A stretch of 64,000 nt of DNA from CBDBCU01 sp965203435 (GTDB taxonomy: Bacteria > Chloroflexota > Dehalococcoidia > Lucifugimonadales > UBA3495). The notes below the pieces were generated by a model. That model was given only the letters and a program-made list of their open reading frames with translations, was not told the DNA's origin and did no database searches. The stretch is from positions 472,964 through 536,963 of the forward strand of contig CBDBCU010000003.1 in the NCBI GenBank assembly GCA_965203435.1. Reading direction: 5' to 3'. Shown piece by piece: positions 32,725 through 43,486 of this stretch (within the stretch, counting starts at the first letter, position 1; every line of letters starts with the position of its first letter). The position numbers were made by a program, and so were the translations under genes.

Positions 32725-33908
32725 CAGGGCAATTGCATTTTAAATTCGGGATGTCAAAGGTATAAAATAGCCGAAAATGCTGGCGCGGCGGCCGGGCAGG
32801 GATTAGGGAGCCTTTTCAAGGATTGACCGCTCCGCGCATGGCGCGGGACCAGCGGCATAATTTGCTGGACATCATTGCCCTCACCCTCGACACGGTGCTT
32901 TGCGGGGCCGACCACGGGGTGGAAATCGCCGAGTTCGGCCAAGCCAAGGCCGCCGGATTGCGGAGATTTCTCGTCCTGCCCAACGGGATACCCTCCCACG
33001 ACACCCTGGGACGGGTATTCAGCCGGCGGGATCCGGAGCAGTTCCAGGCCGGTTTTCTGGATTGGGTGCGCTCCATAAGCGAGCTGACGCAAGGGGAAGT
33101 AGTCGCCCTTGACGGCAAGACTTTGCGCGGCAGCGGCGACCGAGGTTCCGGGCCGCGGCCCCGGGTCAGCGCTTGGGCCGCGGCCAACCGGCTGACCCGG
33201 GGGCAAGTCAAGACGGCGGCCAAATCCAACGAAATCACGGCCATTCCCCAACTGCTGGCGCGGCTGGATTTGCGGGGTTGCTTGGTGACCATTGACGCGA
33301 TGGGCTGCCAGAAGTCCATCGCCCGGCAAATCGTGGCTAGCGAGGCCGACTACCTGCTGGCGGTCAAGAGCAATCAGGGGCAATTGTACGACCAGCGGCA
33401 AGACGCTTTCCGCTGCGCCGAGGGGACGGATCCCCTGGGTAGCTGTCGGGAGGTCGGCAAAGGGCATGGCCGGCTGGAAGTCCGCCAATGCCGGGTCATC
33501 GCCGACCGGGAGGAGCTGACCTACATTGACCCCGCCGGGGAGTGGCCGCAATTAAGCAGCGTGGCCCAGGTCCGCTATGCGCGCCAAGCCGGGGTCGGGA
33601 CGGCGGAGCAACGGTATTATATATGCAGCCGCCGGCTGACCGCCGCGGAGTTCCTGCAAAGCGCCCGGGCCTCTTGGGGCATTGAGTGCCAGTTGCATTG
33701 GGTTCTGGCTGGGGCCTTTGCCGAGGAGCATTGCCGGGCGTGAACCGGCAATGCGGCCGGCAATTTGTCGGTGGTACGGCAGATGGCTTTGAACCTGTTG
33801 CGCCGGGAAACCAGCCGCCAGGGGGGTATCAAGGCCAAGCGGAAAAGGGCCGGCTGGGACGGCGATTACTTGCAGAAAATCCTGGCCGGTTAAAATGCAA
33901 TTGCCCTG
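32725..33908 (+). mobile_element. ISAs1-family insertion sequence
   Basis: Perfect 19-bp terminal inverted repeats CAGGGCAATTGCATTTTAA at 32725-32743 and its inverse at 33890-33908 bound a 1184-bp element with one transposase gene. The flanks show no obvious target duplication (TCTATA on the left, TTTTCC on the right). It is inserted at the 3' end of the broken gene at 33909-34392. Confidence 0.9.
32823..33893 (+). pseudogene. ISAs1-family transposase with in-frame TGA
   Basis: A DDE transposase: N-terminal RHNLLDIIALTLDTVLCGADHG, the catalytic Asp in VVALDGKTLRGS, TIDAMGCQKSIARQI, LAVKSNQG, and WGIECQLHWVLAGAF near the C-terminus. The reading frame is stopped by TGA at 33741-33743, but continues in frame to TAA at 33893 with a normal ISAs1 tail (GNAAGNLSVVRQMALNLLRR ... 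GDYLQKILAG). TGA lies where family members usually have Arg; a CGA to TGA change would explain it. No convincing ATG: TTG 32823 fits, and coding similarity extends slightly upstream. Probably inactive without suppression. Confidence 0.88.
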
Positions 33909-34392
33909 TTTTCCGCGCCGTATAATGTGCGGTCAAGCGGAACTCCGGGATTACGAAAAACTGCCACTGCTCGGGACAGCGCTGGTCGGCCCGATCCAGG
34001 TCCGTATCCGGATGCCAGGCAAAGACATAGACATCGGCCAAGCGGCCCGGCGGGTAGCCCTCCGGATCGCCGGGCCGATACCCTTTAGGCGTCGGCCCCC
34101 GCCCATGGGCCAGGGGAAAGACCGAACGATTAGGCGGCGGCGTATCCTCCTCAATGTCCCAGGGCTGCAAAGCCGCCGCCGGCTACACCAGCAGCCGGGC
34201 GCCGTCCTTGCGCTCCAAGTCCCAGGGCCGCCAAACCCAGTCCAGGCTGCACAGCCGCCACTCCGCGCCCAGGGCCTGGCCGATCATCCCGGCCACATAG
34301 TCCCTGCGGTATTCTCGGCGCATCAGCGGCCGGTCGTAATGTTTAGACAGGGTTTTAAGGATGTCGCTATGCAGGCGGTCGTTCATTGCCAC
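33909..34392 (-). pseudogene. Broken nuclease-like gene, IS-truncated
   Basis: Reads from ATG 34392 (MAMNDRLHSDILKTL) through WRLCSLDWVWRPWDLERKDGARLLV, then an in-frame TAG at 34183-34185, then PAAALQPWDIEEDTPPP ... ADVYVFAWHPDTDLD ... EQWQFFVIPE, and enters the ISAs1 end at 33908. A family with WDxExxDGxRxxVKQSA followed by VYVFAWHP is known to me as hypothetical, possibly PD-(D/E)xK nuclease-like; here the segment after the expected Lys is lost at the stop. Two lesions (nonsense plus IS) mark it as dead. The 3' remnant is not found on the other side of the IS. Confidence 0.65.
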
Positions 34393-34462
34393 CTCTCTAC
34401 TGGATAGGATACGCTGCCCGCCGGTTAGCCGGGTTGGTAAGGGATTGATGGAGGGGAGACGG

Positions 34463-34978
34463 TTATCTGACTTTTCGGGCGACAGTGTCCAAGCCGAAAC
34501 CTTTCACCCAAATTTGGAGGTCTCCTCGCGAGTCTATTATCCAGTATTCGCTGGTATTTGGAGTTACCAGGTCGAAGCGTCGACCATGGGGAGACCGACG
34601 CTCGACAACTTCTCGCTTGAAAGGAGTGTCACCGAGAAATTGCATTTCAAGGTACAGTCGGCCCCCCTGCTTGAAAATAGTAATCTTACTCCCAACGAAA
34701 GCAGATTCGTCCACCCAGCGACCGATGCTGACGGTAGATAGGGTAGGCTCGGGTGTAAAGTATAGGACCAGGGTAGGCTTGGGTGTAGGATATGGGGCCA
34801 GCGTGGGGAGCGGGCGACGGGTCGGAAAGGGCGTAGGCGTAGAAGTAAGGGATTGAGATTGCTGCTCCTGATTTTCACCAGTTAGCATTTCTACGCCCCA
34901 CTCCCCCAACGCGAGCAAAATACGCGCTGCTGCCAGCACCGAAATGATGGTCACCAGTATCCCGAAAACCCGTGCCAT
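34463..34978 (-). CDS. Unknown protein with N-terminal membrane anchor
   Basis: A 171-residue protein from ATG 34978. Residues 5-28 are hydrophobic (FGILVTIISVLAAARILLAL), a signal or anchor; residues 35-80 are a Pro/Thr-rich stalk (PTPFPTRRPLPTLAPYPTPKP); the C-terminal 90 residues look folded, with basic strands (ITIFKQGGRLYLEMQFLGDT ... EYWIIDSRGDLQIWVKGF). Likely extracytoplasmic. Lower GC than its neighbours, which may indicate separate origin. No family recognised. GGAGAAGT precedes the start. Confidence 0.5.
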   Translation of the reverse strand: MARVFGILVTIISVLAAARILLALGEWGVEMLTGENQEQQSQSLTSTPTPFPTRRPLPTLAPYPTPKPTLVLYFTPEPTLSTVSIGRWVDESAFVGSKITIFKQGGRLYLEMQFLGDTPFKREVVERRSPHGRRFDLVTPNTSEYWIIDSRGDLQIWVKGFGLDTVARKVR

Positions 34979-35006
34979 TCTACCGACTTCTCCTTTGACT
35001 GCAAAA

Positions 35007-35024
35007 CCCCAGTTCTCACTGGGG
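35007..35024 (-). terminator. Terminator of the 23S-tRNA transcript
   Basis: On the minus strand CCCCAGT and ACTGGGG pair around GAGA and run into TTTTG. It lies about 20 nt past the tRNA-fMet 3' end. Confidence 0.75.
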
Positions 35025-35045
35025 CTTCCATCGTCTCAAAAAAAC

Positions 35046-35120
35046 TGGTAGCGGGGGCAGGATTCGAACCTGCGACCTTCGGGTTATGAGCCCGACGAGC
35101 TGCCACTGCTCCACCCCGCG
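35046..35120 (-). tRNA. tRNA-fMet (CAT), initiator
   Basis: A full cloverleaf on the minus strand with encoded CCA (35046-35048). The anticodon loop CTCATAA has anticodon CAT. Initiator features are visible: three G-C pairs in the anticodon stem (CGGG/CCCG) and an unpaired first acceptor position (C1 opposite U72). It lies about 90 bp past the 3' end of 23S, where 5S rRNA would normally be. Confidence 0.93.
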
Positions 35121-35155
35121 CCGGGTGATGGGATAAGGAAAGGGGAGAGAACAAG

Positions 35156-35213
35156 GAACTTTGAGAAATGGTCCTGAAACCCGGTTGCAACCGGGTTTGA
35201 AGCTCTTAGCGTG

Positions 35214-35221
<8 letters not shown>
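35156..35221 (-). other. 3' arm of 23S processing stem
   Basis: This segment is complementary to the 5' flank at 38293-38360: CTTAGCGTGGGTCAAAT (35205-35221) against ATTTGACCCACGCTAAG (38293-38309), and GTCCTGAAAC (35171-35180) against GTTTCAGGAC. Together they form the long stem that RNase III would cut to release 23S. Within it lies a 22-bp perfect palindrome, 35177-35198 (AAACCCGGTTG and inverse). Confidence 0.75.
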
Positions 35222-38300
<3,079 letters not shown>

Positions 38301-38420
38301 CACGCTAAGAACTCCAAACTTTTCAGTTTGAGGTTTCAGGACAATTTCTCAAGGTTCCTTATTCTCTTTTTAAGGTGCGGAGGAAACCGGCGGGCTACCG
38401 CCGCATTTCCGTAACTAGGA

Positions 38421-38449
38421 ACTATATACCCCCTTTTCAGCAATGTCAA
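38421..38449 (-). promoter_or_regulatory. 23S rRNA promoter
   Basis: On the minus strand TTGACA (38449-38444) and TATAGT (38426-38421) are 17 bp apart, a near-consensus sigma-70 promoter. Transcription would start near 38414, about 115 nt before mature 23S. It shows that 23S is transcribed from its own promoter. Confidence 0.85.
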
Positions 38450-38545
38450 GGGGTATTTCAGGGAATTTCGAAAATTGGTTTTTTGAGGGTTTTGGGGCGG
38501 GCGGCGGGACGGGCGGCCGTTGACTCGGGGCCGGAGTGGGCGGAG

Positions 38546-38923
38546 CTAATCATCCTCGCCAGCGGTGTCCGTGTCCGCCGCCATTGGCGGAGTCTGGAGG
38601 ATTGTTACCCCGGGAAGGTCGAGGGTATGCGCCGGCAGAGACACCGTGCTGTCGGGCAGGGCATAAACGCCGCGTTGCACGGATTCGCTCAACTGGGCAA
38701 CTTCCGCCGGGTTGAACAGGAAACCCGGATTTTTGACGGCAAGGTACACTACCATCCACAAGATCACGCCGGCCGTCGGCACAAAACCGACGATCATCGT
38801 CGTTACCATTGCCAAGCGCAACCACGGATCGGCATCCAAGGCGAATAACGCCCCGCCGAAAATGGCTTCGAGCGCCACCAGCAAGGCTCCAATGGCCCCC
38901 AAAGGGCTGCGTACCGGCCCCAC
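38546..38923 (-). CDS. Unknown membrane protein
   Basis: A 125-residue protein starting with GTG 38923. Two hydrophobic stretches (residues about 8-30 LGAIGALLVALEAIFGGALFAL in part, and 38-63 MVTTMIVGFVPTAGVILWMVVY) predict two membrane segments, then a soluble acidic tail. It follows the 38926-39141 gene by 2 bp, so both are probably co-translated. Not recognised. Confidence 0.5.
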   Translation of the reverse strand: MGPVRSPLGAIGALLVALEAIFGGALFALDADPWLRLAMVTTMIVGFVPTAGVILWMVVYLAVKNPGFLFNPAEVAQLSESVQRGVYALPDSTVSLPAHTLDLPGVTILQTPPMAADTDTAGEDD

Positions 38924-38925
38924 GA

Positions 38926-39141
38926 CTATTCATCCCCCTCTACCCGGATTTGCATATCCGGGTACTTGGCCCGCAACCTTTTAATGGCATCCTGGCGGAT
39001 AGCCATCATGTCAACATTCGGCTTGTGGCCCAGCCGGGCCTGATCCTCCAGCAGTTGCTCCACCAACCGCTCCAGAACCATTATCCGCAGCTCCGAGCTG
39101 AGCAGGGTTTCCGGCAGATTCAAGCTCCCTACGCTTACCAT
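38926..39141 (-). CDS. Unknown small protein
   Basis: A 71-residue charged, helical protein starting at ATG 39141 with AAGGAG upstream (better than the ATG at 39159). It contains LLSSELRIMVLERLVEQLLEDQ and MAIRQDAIKRLRAKYPDM. No known domain. It forms a two-gene unit with the downstream membrane protein; it could be a regulatory or adaptor subunit, but there is no evidence for this. Confidence 0.5.
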   Translation of the reverse strand: MVSVGSLNLPETLLSSELRIMVLERLVEQLLEDQARLGHKPNVDMMAIRQDAIKRLRAKYPDMQIRVEGDE

Positions 39142-39266
39142 CGTCAACTCCTTACGCAAGGCAGTGCGTTTCCGCTGCGGATTATACGCCAGTCCCGCCG
39201 ACCGGCAAGCAAGCCGGCTTGCCGACCGCCATTATACACCAAGGCCGGCCTAACCGGTATCCCCGG

Positions 39267-40115
39267 TTACTCCCCCTTAAACACCGGCGGCCGCTTTTCC
39301 AGAAAGGCTTGCACCGCTTCTTTGTGGTCGGCCGTGCTGCGGGCCTGGGCTTGGGCCACGTGCGCCAATTCCAGATGTTCCCGAAAGGTCTGCCGCTGCC
39401 CCTGCCGGACCAGATACTTAATCAGGGCTTGGGATACGGCCGCGCCCCGGGCGATGCGGGCCGCCAGCTGCATAGCCGCCGCCGGCAAATCGGCATCGGC
39501 CACCACTTCGTTGACCAATCCCATCCGATAGGCCGCCTTGCCGTCCACCCGGTCGCCGGTGTATTGCAGCAGCAGGGCATTGCTCAGGCCAATCAGCCGG
39601 GGCAGGTTCCAGCAGCTGCCATCGGCGGGAATCAAGCCCATCCGCACAAAGGCTTCGGAAAATTGGGCCGATTCCCCGGCGATGCGGAGGTCGCAGGCCA
39701 GGGCCAAGCCCATCCCGGCGCCGATGGCCGGGCCATTGACCGCCGCGATAGTGGGTTTCTGCTGTTCCTGCAAGCGCAAGACCATTTCCGGGGCGCGGGA
39801 AGTTTCCGAATCCAAGCGGCGGGCGTAGCGGGCTTCCATCGCGCCCCAGGGCTGGGCCGGCGGCGGCTCCTCTTGCCGCTGTTCCCGTTCCGCAATACTG
39901 CCGTAGAAACCGCGCACATTGGCCCCGGAACAGAAAGCCGGCGCGGCGCCGGTCAGCAGCAATACCCGCTGGTCCGGGCTATCCTCAAACTGCGCCAGGG
40001 CGGCAAAGAACTCGGCCGCCATTTGCGGATTGATGGCGTTGCGGGTAGCCGGGTCATGCAGGGTCAGCAGCAGCGCCCCGTCCCGCAGTTCGGATTTGAT
40101 GTAATCGTCAGACAT
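39267..40115 (-). CDS. Enoyl-CoA hydratase/isomerase family protein
   Basis: A 282-residue crotonase-fold protein. Oxyanion hole residues lie in PAFCSGANVRGF (about residues 59-70) and GPAIGAGMGLALACDLRIAGE. FSEAFVRMGLIPADGSCW carries the Glu near position 150 used by hydratases; the second catalytic Glu position appears changed (ADG), so hydratase, isomerase or a related activity cannot be decided. An insertion (YGSIAEREQRQEEPPPAQPW) lies after the first oxyanion loop. ATG 40115 with AAAGGAAAGAGG upstream. Metabolic role unknown; beta-oxidation is possible. Confidence 0.88.
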   Translation of the reverse strand: MSDDYIKSELRDGALLLTLHDPATRNAINPQMAAEFFAALAQFEDSPDQRVLLLTGAAPAFCSGANVRGFYGSIAEREQRQEEPPPAQPWGAMEARYARRLDSETSRAPEMVLRLQEQQKPTIAAVNGPAIGAGMGLALACDLRIAGESAQFSEAFVRMGLIPADGSCWNLPRLIGLSNALLLQYTGDRVDGKAAYRMGLVNEVVADADLPAAAMQLAARIARGAAVSQALIKYLVRQGQRQTFREHLELAHVAQAQARSTADHKEAVQAFLEKRPPVFKGE

Positions 40116-40272
40116 TTCCTCTTTCCTTTACGCCGGTTTTGCGGTATGCCCGGAAAGCCGGATTTTACCATATCCCCTATTGGCAAGGGCGGGGGCCGGC
40201 TTGTATAATGGCGGCCAGCAGGGATTATACCGCCCGGCGGCGGGTTGACCGGCCGGGCCGGAGGAGAGGGTT

Positions 40273-40701
40273 ATGCAGGAAGGAACGATTTTGAATCTGC
40301 ACCTGGCCCGGGTGAAAGGGACGCCGTCGGATCCGGTGACGGCGGCTACGGCCATTTCGGCCCAGGGGCTGGAGGGCGACCGCAGCTGCCGGGTGGGCAG
40401 TGTCCGCCAGGTGCTGGTGATGGACAAGGAAACCCTGGACTATTTCCAACTGGAGCCGGGCCAGATTAAGGAAAACATCACCACCGCCGGGCTGGATTTG
40501 TCCCAGGCCCAGCCGGGGCAGGTGTTTTTCGTCGGCGAGGCGGTGACCCTGGAAGTGGTGGGGGAGTGCGAACCCTGCGGCAAAATGGACGCCATCCGGA
40601 TGGGGCTGCGGGAACAGCTGCGGCATCGCCGCGGCGTTTTGACGATGGTCATCAACGGCGGCCCCATTCAGGTGGGGGACGGCATCCGACTGGAACCGTA
40701 A
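40273..40701 (+). CDS. MOSC domain protein
   Basis: A 142-residue standalone MOSC (molybdenum cofactor sulfurase C-terminal) domain. GLEGDR (about residues 32-37), NITTAGLDL and the conserved Cys in ECEPCGKMD (about 98-104) are visible, as is RRGVLTMVINGG. Such proteins are thought to carry sulfur to molybdenum cofactor or act on N-hydroxylated substrates. ATG 40273 follows GGAGAGGG. It stands alone between divergent crotonase and repeats. Confidence 0.88.
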   Translation: MQEGTILNLHLARVKGTPSDPVTAATAISAQGLEGDRSCRVGSVRQVLVMDKETLDYFQLEPGQIKENITTAGLDLSQAQPGQVFFVGEAVTLEVVGECEPCGKMDAIRMGLREQLRHRRGVLTMVINGGPIQVGDGIRLEP

Positions 40702-40735
40702 CGCCGCGCCGGCGGCGGTTAAGTTCCAACAGCTC

Positions 40736-40829
40736 CGGTCATTCCGAGCGTAGCCGAGGAACCTGAAAATCCCCTGAGTAGTCAAGAACCGGCATTTCAG
40801 GTTCCTCGGCCACGCTCGGAATGACCGGG
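40736..40829. repeat. Inverted repeat with TCATTCCGAGCG ends
   Basis: The left arm (CGGTCATTCCGAGCG, then AGCCGAGGAACCTGAAA) and the right arm are inverse, with a loop of about 30 bp. It is a fourth repeat family, seen only once here. Confidence 0.88.
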
Positions 40830-40849
40830 TAGAATGGCCGCCCCTTTCT

Positions 40850-40952
40850 ACCGTCCTTCCTATGCCAGTCGGAATCCAGAACGGTTACGGTCAAAGACCG
40901 GCCAGCTACTAATCAAGCATTTCTGGATTCCCGCTTACGCGGGAAGGACGGT
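40850..40952. repeat. dRS3-like pair, left copy decayed
   Basis: The right copy at 40925-40952 is intact; the left at 40850-40877 has a mutated core (TTCCTATGCCAGTCGGAA). The rest of the 325-bp gap before 41028 has no gene. Confidence 0.8.
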
Positions 40953-41027
40953 TGCTATATGCCCTTGCCACATCCCTTAGCCTAACCTACAATAGCCTCC
41001 GCCCGATTTAATCGTCCGGGGGATGTT

Positions 41028-41420
41028 ATGGAATCCTTTACCGTGCCAATGGAAATTGCCAACCTGAACCAGGATGAATTCATTGCCCTGGACGCCTGGG
41101 CCGACGACGGCCCCGGCTATATGCAAGCGCCGGCCCGCTTGCTGCCCTGCTTGGGGATCGAGCCGACCGCTGTCCGCCAAGTCCAGCATCCGGAGGGCCG
41201 CCTTGTCGAATATCCCTTTGCCCAGGTATTCATCCGGCTGGCCGGCGCGGAGGGCTATATCCCGGCAATTTTTACCCCGGAGGATGTTATTCCCTCCCTG
41301 GGCCAAGTAACCCTGCAAATCTGCGGCTTGGGGGTTGACCGGGAAAAACGGCGGTTAGTGTCCGTGCCGGGGCGGCTCGGCCCGCGTATCCGTCTCCTGG
41401 ACAATCCTATAGCGCGGTAA
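41028..41420 (+). CDS. Possible clan AA aspartic-protease-like protein
   Basis: A 130-residue protein. The layout WADDGPGYMQAPARLLPCLGIEP ... VEYPFAQVFIRLAG ... IFTPEDVIPSLGQVTLQICGLGVD resembles the single-domain retropepsin-like family found in bacteria (for example VDTGATYTVL ... LGVTALEALGLAVD). The active-site Asp would lie in ADDGPG, where the usual DTG is changed to DDG, so catalysis is doubtful. ATG 41028. It stands alone between repeats. Alternative: a non-enzymatic relative of that fold. Confidence 0.5.
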   Translation: MESFTVPMEIANLNQDEFIALDAWADDGPGYMQAPARLLPCLGIEPTAVRQVQHPEGRLVEYPFAQVFIRLAGAEGYIPAIFTPEDVIPSLGQVTLQICGLGVDREKRRLVSVPGRLGPRIRLLDNPIAR

Positions 41421-41446
41421 TCCCGTTCTGCGGTGGGGTATTCATT

Positions 41447-41476
41447 CCGCTCATCCTGAACTTGTTGAAGGATGAA
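41447..41476. repeat. CATCCTGAAC-type repeat
   Basis: A single intact unit (CATCCTGAACTTGTTGAAGG, at about 41453) between two genes, 45 bp before the dehydrogenase. Confidence 0.85.
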
Positions 41477-41526
41477 TCCCCCAGAACAGAACCAACATCC
41501 CATCCCCCCCACCAAAGGAAACCGTT

Positions 41527-42558
41527 ATGTACGCAATGGTACTAGAACAGTTCGACCATCCCCTGCGCTGGCGGGAAGTCCCGGAGCCGGTTATCGGCGA
41601 TGGGGAGGTACTGCTGCGGGTGCGGGCTAACGGCTTGTGCGCTACCGACCTGAAAATCGCCGAGGGACTGGTGCCGACGGTGTCCCTGCCGCACATTCCC
41701 GGCCACGAAGTAGCCGGGGAAGTGGCAGCGGTCGGCGCGGCCGTGCCGGGCTTGCAACCCGGCGACCATATCACCGTCTATCCCACCGAAAGCTGCGGCT
41801 TTTGCGACTACTGCCGCCGGGGTAGGGAAAATTGCTGTTCCAATGCGCCGCGCACCGGCTTTGAGTTGAACGGCGGCTTTGCCGAATATATGCGGGTGGC
41901 CGGCCGCAACGCCGTCAAAATTGCCCCGTCCGTCCCCTGGGCCGCCGCCGCCATTATCCCCGACGCCCTTGCCAGCGTCTATCACGCCCTCACCGCCCGG
42001 GCCCAAGTGCAGGCCGGGGAAACCGTGTTGATTGTCGGCATTGGCGGCTTGGGCATCCACGCCATTCAGGTAGCCCTTTTGCTGGGGGCGCGGGTTATCG
42101 CCGCCGATATTGACTTGGACAAACTGCTCGGCGCGGGCGAGTTCGGCCCGGCGGCCCTGGTTAACAGCCGCCAACTGGATTTGCCCGAGCAGGTTCGGGA
42201 ATTGACCGACGGCTGGGGCGCGGATGTGGTGGTGGAAACCGTCGGCGGCAATGCCGTGGCCGCCGTTTTGCCGGAAAGCATCGCCAGCCTGCGCTTGGGC
42301 GGCCGCTTGGCCGTCCTGGGCTACAACTACGGCATCCCCTTGGCCGTGGATACCGCCGACCTGATTTACGGCCAGTGGAGCATCCTCGGCAGCCGCGCCT
42401 CGCCTTTGCAGGATGTGGTGGAGGTGGCCCGGCTGGTCGAGCAGGGCCGGATAAAGCCGGTCGTGTCGGAACAATACCCGCTGCACCAGGCGGAGCAAGC
42501 CCTGGCCCGCCTCCGGGAAAACCCGCCCCTGGGCCGGATTGTGCTGACCAGTGATTAA
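41527..42558 (+). CDS. Zinc-dependent alcohol dehydrogenase (MDR family)
   Basis: A 343-residue medium-chain dehydrogenase. Catalytic zinc ligands: Cys38 (NGLCATD), His60 and Glu61 (IPGHEVAGEV). Structural zinc cysteines 90, 93, 96 and 103/104 (SCGFCDYCRRGRENCC). NAD(P)-binding motif: VGIGGLGIHA (about residues 171-180). Substrate range in this superfamily is wide and cannot be inferred; threonine- or sorbitol-dehydrogenase-like relatives are possible. ATG 41527. The stop overlaps the stop end of the convergent HicB gene. Confidence 0.9.
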   Translation: MYAMVLEQFDHPLRWREVPEPVIGDGEVLLRVRANGLCATDLKIAEGLVPTVSLPHIPGHEVAGEVAAVGAAVPGLQPGDHITVYPTESCGFCDYCRRGRENCCSNAPRTGFELNGGFAEYMRVAGRNAVKIAPSVPWAAAAIIPDALASVYHALTARAQVQAGETVLIVGIGGLGIHAIQVALLLGARVIAADIDLDKLLGAGEFGPAALVNSRQLDLPEQVRELTDGWGADVVVETVGGNAVAAVLPESIASLRLGGRLAVLGYNYGIPLAVDTADLIYGQWSILGSRASPLQDVVEVARLVEQGRIKPVVSEQYPLHQAEQALARLRENPPLGRIVLTSD

Positions 42559-42815
42559 ACCAAAACCGGCGCCCAACGGAAACGGACATACTCCCCGTCG
42601 GCGTCCCCTGGAGCGTCGCCCTCAGCATATTCCGCCGGCCGGGGATAGCCCGCCGCCCGCAGACCCTCCAAATGAAAGTCCAAGGCGTCCAGAAACTCCG
42701 CCAGCGTTTCCTTGGCGTCTTGGCCGGTGGCTACGCAACCCGGCACATTCGGCGAAAAAGCGCTCCAGTTATTCGGCCCCGGTTCAAGGATTATTACATA
42801 CTTGGAATCGGGCAT
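42555..42815 (-). CDS. HicB-type antitoxin-like protein, orphan
   Basis: An 86-residue HicB-like protein from ATG 42815: YVIILEPGPNNWSAFSPNVPGCVATGQDAKETLAEFLDAL is the degenerate RNase-H-like fold of the HicB family (PGC..TG....E). It lacks a clear C-terminal helix-turn-helix. No HicA gene is seen next to it: tRNA-Pro lies upstream and the dehydrogenase downstream. Orphan HicB proteins are common. GGAG precedes the start. Confidence 0.8.
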   Translation of the reverse strand: MPDSKYVIILEPGPNNWSAFSPNVPGCVATGQDAKETLAEFLDALDFHLEGLRAAGYPRPAEYAEGDAPGDADGEYVRFRWAPVLV

Positions 42816-42879
42816 GGCCGGTCTCCGGGGGAAAGGGATGGAAAAGGCAAAGGGGAAAGAAAGCAGGTCTTTGTAGAAC

Positions 42880-42956
42880 TGGTCGGGGCGGCCGGATTCG
42901 AACCGGCGACCCCTTGCACCCCATGCAAGTACGCTACCGGGCTGCGCTACGCCCCG
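42880..42956 (-). tRNA. tRNA-Pro (GGG)
   Basis: A cloverleaf on the minus strand with encoded CCA (42880-42882). Anticodon stem CTTGC/GCAAG around ATGGGGT gives anticodon GGG, reading CCC/CCU. The T-loop TTCGAAT is intact. Confidence 0.93.
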
Positions 42957-43053
42957 AACCTGCAAGCAGTATAACACGCCTTGTCAATACTTGGCAATAG
43001 GCAATTTTGCCCAATTTCCTTTTTGCTTTTCCGCCAATTTTCCGCCCTCTTTA

Positions 43054-43338
43054 ACCGTCATTCCCGCGTAAGCGGGAACCCCGATTCAAACATGGATAGA
43101 CAGGATTTTTGTATCGGATTAGAACGGTAATGGCGGCCCCCCACCGTCATTCCCGCGTAAGCGGGAATCCCGAACGGCCGCCCGCAACCGTCATTCCCGC
43201 GTAAGCGGGAATCCCGCGGTTGCTTACCGACAATACCATTCTGATGCAGCGCCGTTCGGGATTCCCGCTTACGCGGGAATGACGGTAGCGGGTGGTGCCG
43301 CCGACCCCATCCGCTCATCCTGAACTTGTTGAAGGATG
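43054..43338. repeat. Mixed repeat cluster
   Basis: Three direct dRS3-like copies (43054-43081, 43143-43170, 43187-43214), one inverted (43259-43286), half of the ATCCTGT element (43083-43140), and one CATCCTGAAC unit (43315-43338). It fills most of the 42978-43486 gap; the half element is inserted between two dRS3-like copies. Confidence 0.88.
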
Positions 43339-43385
43339 GAAAGGAGGGCAAAAATAAAATTTTTCGAAATTGCCCCCCAAACCCC

Positions 43386-43414
43386 TTGCAATTCCCCAAA
43401 CCCTGGGATAGAAT
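43386..43414 (+). promoter_or_regulatory. Promoter of the 43487 gene
   Basis: TTGCAA (43386-43391) and TAGAAT (43409-43414) with a 17-bp spacer. Transcription should begin near 43421, exactly at the start of the large palindrome. Confidence 0.78.
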
Positions 43415-43420
43415 GTACGC

Positions 43421-43460
43421 AAGCTAGGGCCGAATCGCCTTGGCGATTCGGCCCTAGCTT
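43421..43460 (+). promoter_or_regulatory. Perfect 19-bp-arm palindrome in the 5' leader
   Basis: AAGCTAGGGCCGAATCGCC (43421-43439) and its exact inverse (43442-43460) with a 2-nt centre. It lies 26 bp before the ATG at 43487 and just after the promoter, so the mRNA would start with a very stable hairpin. It may be an early terminator (GTTTTGG follows), an operator or an mRNA cap structure. Confidence 0.8.
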
Positions 43461-43486
43461 GTTTTGGGGCCTCCAGGAGGTTCCTT

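Noticed and set aside
32717..33916. Target-site duplication of the ISAs1 element
   Set aside because: The flanks TCTATA and TTTTCC do not match, so no duplication could be assigned. Later deletion next to the IS is possible.
35121..35213. 5S rRNA between 23S and tRNA-fMet
   Set aside because: The gap is under 100 bp, mostly taken by the processing stem, and lacks 5S landmarks.
42816..42879. HicA toxin partner of the HicB gene
   Set aside because: The space upstream is only 64 bp before tRNA-Pro and downstream is the dehydrogenase; no HicA-like frame is present.
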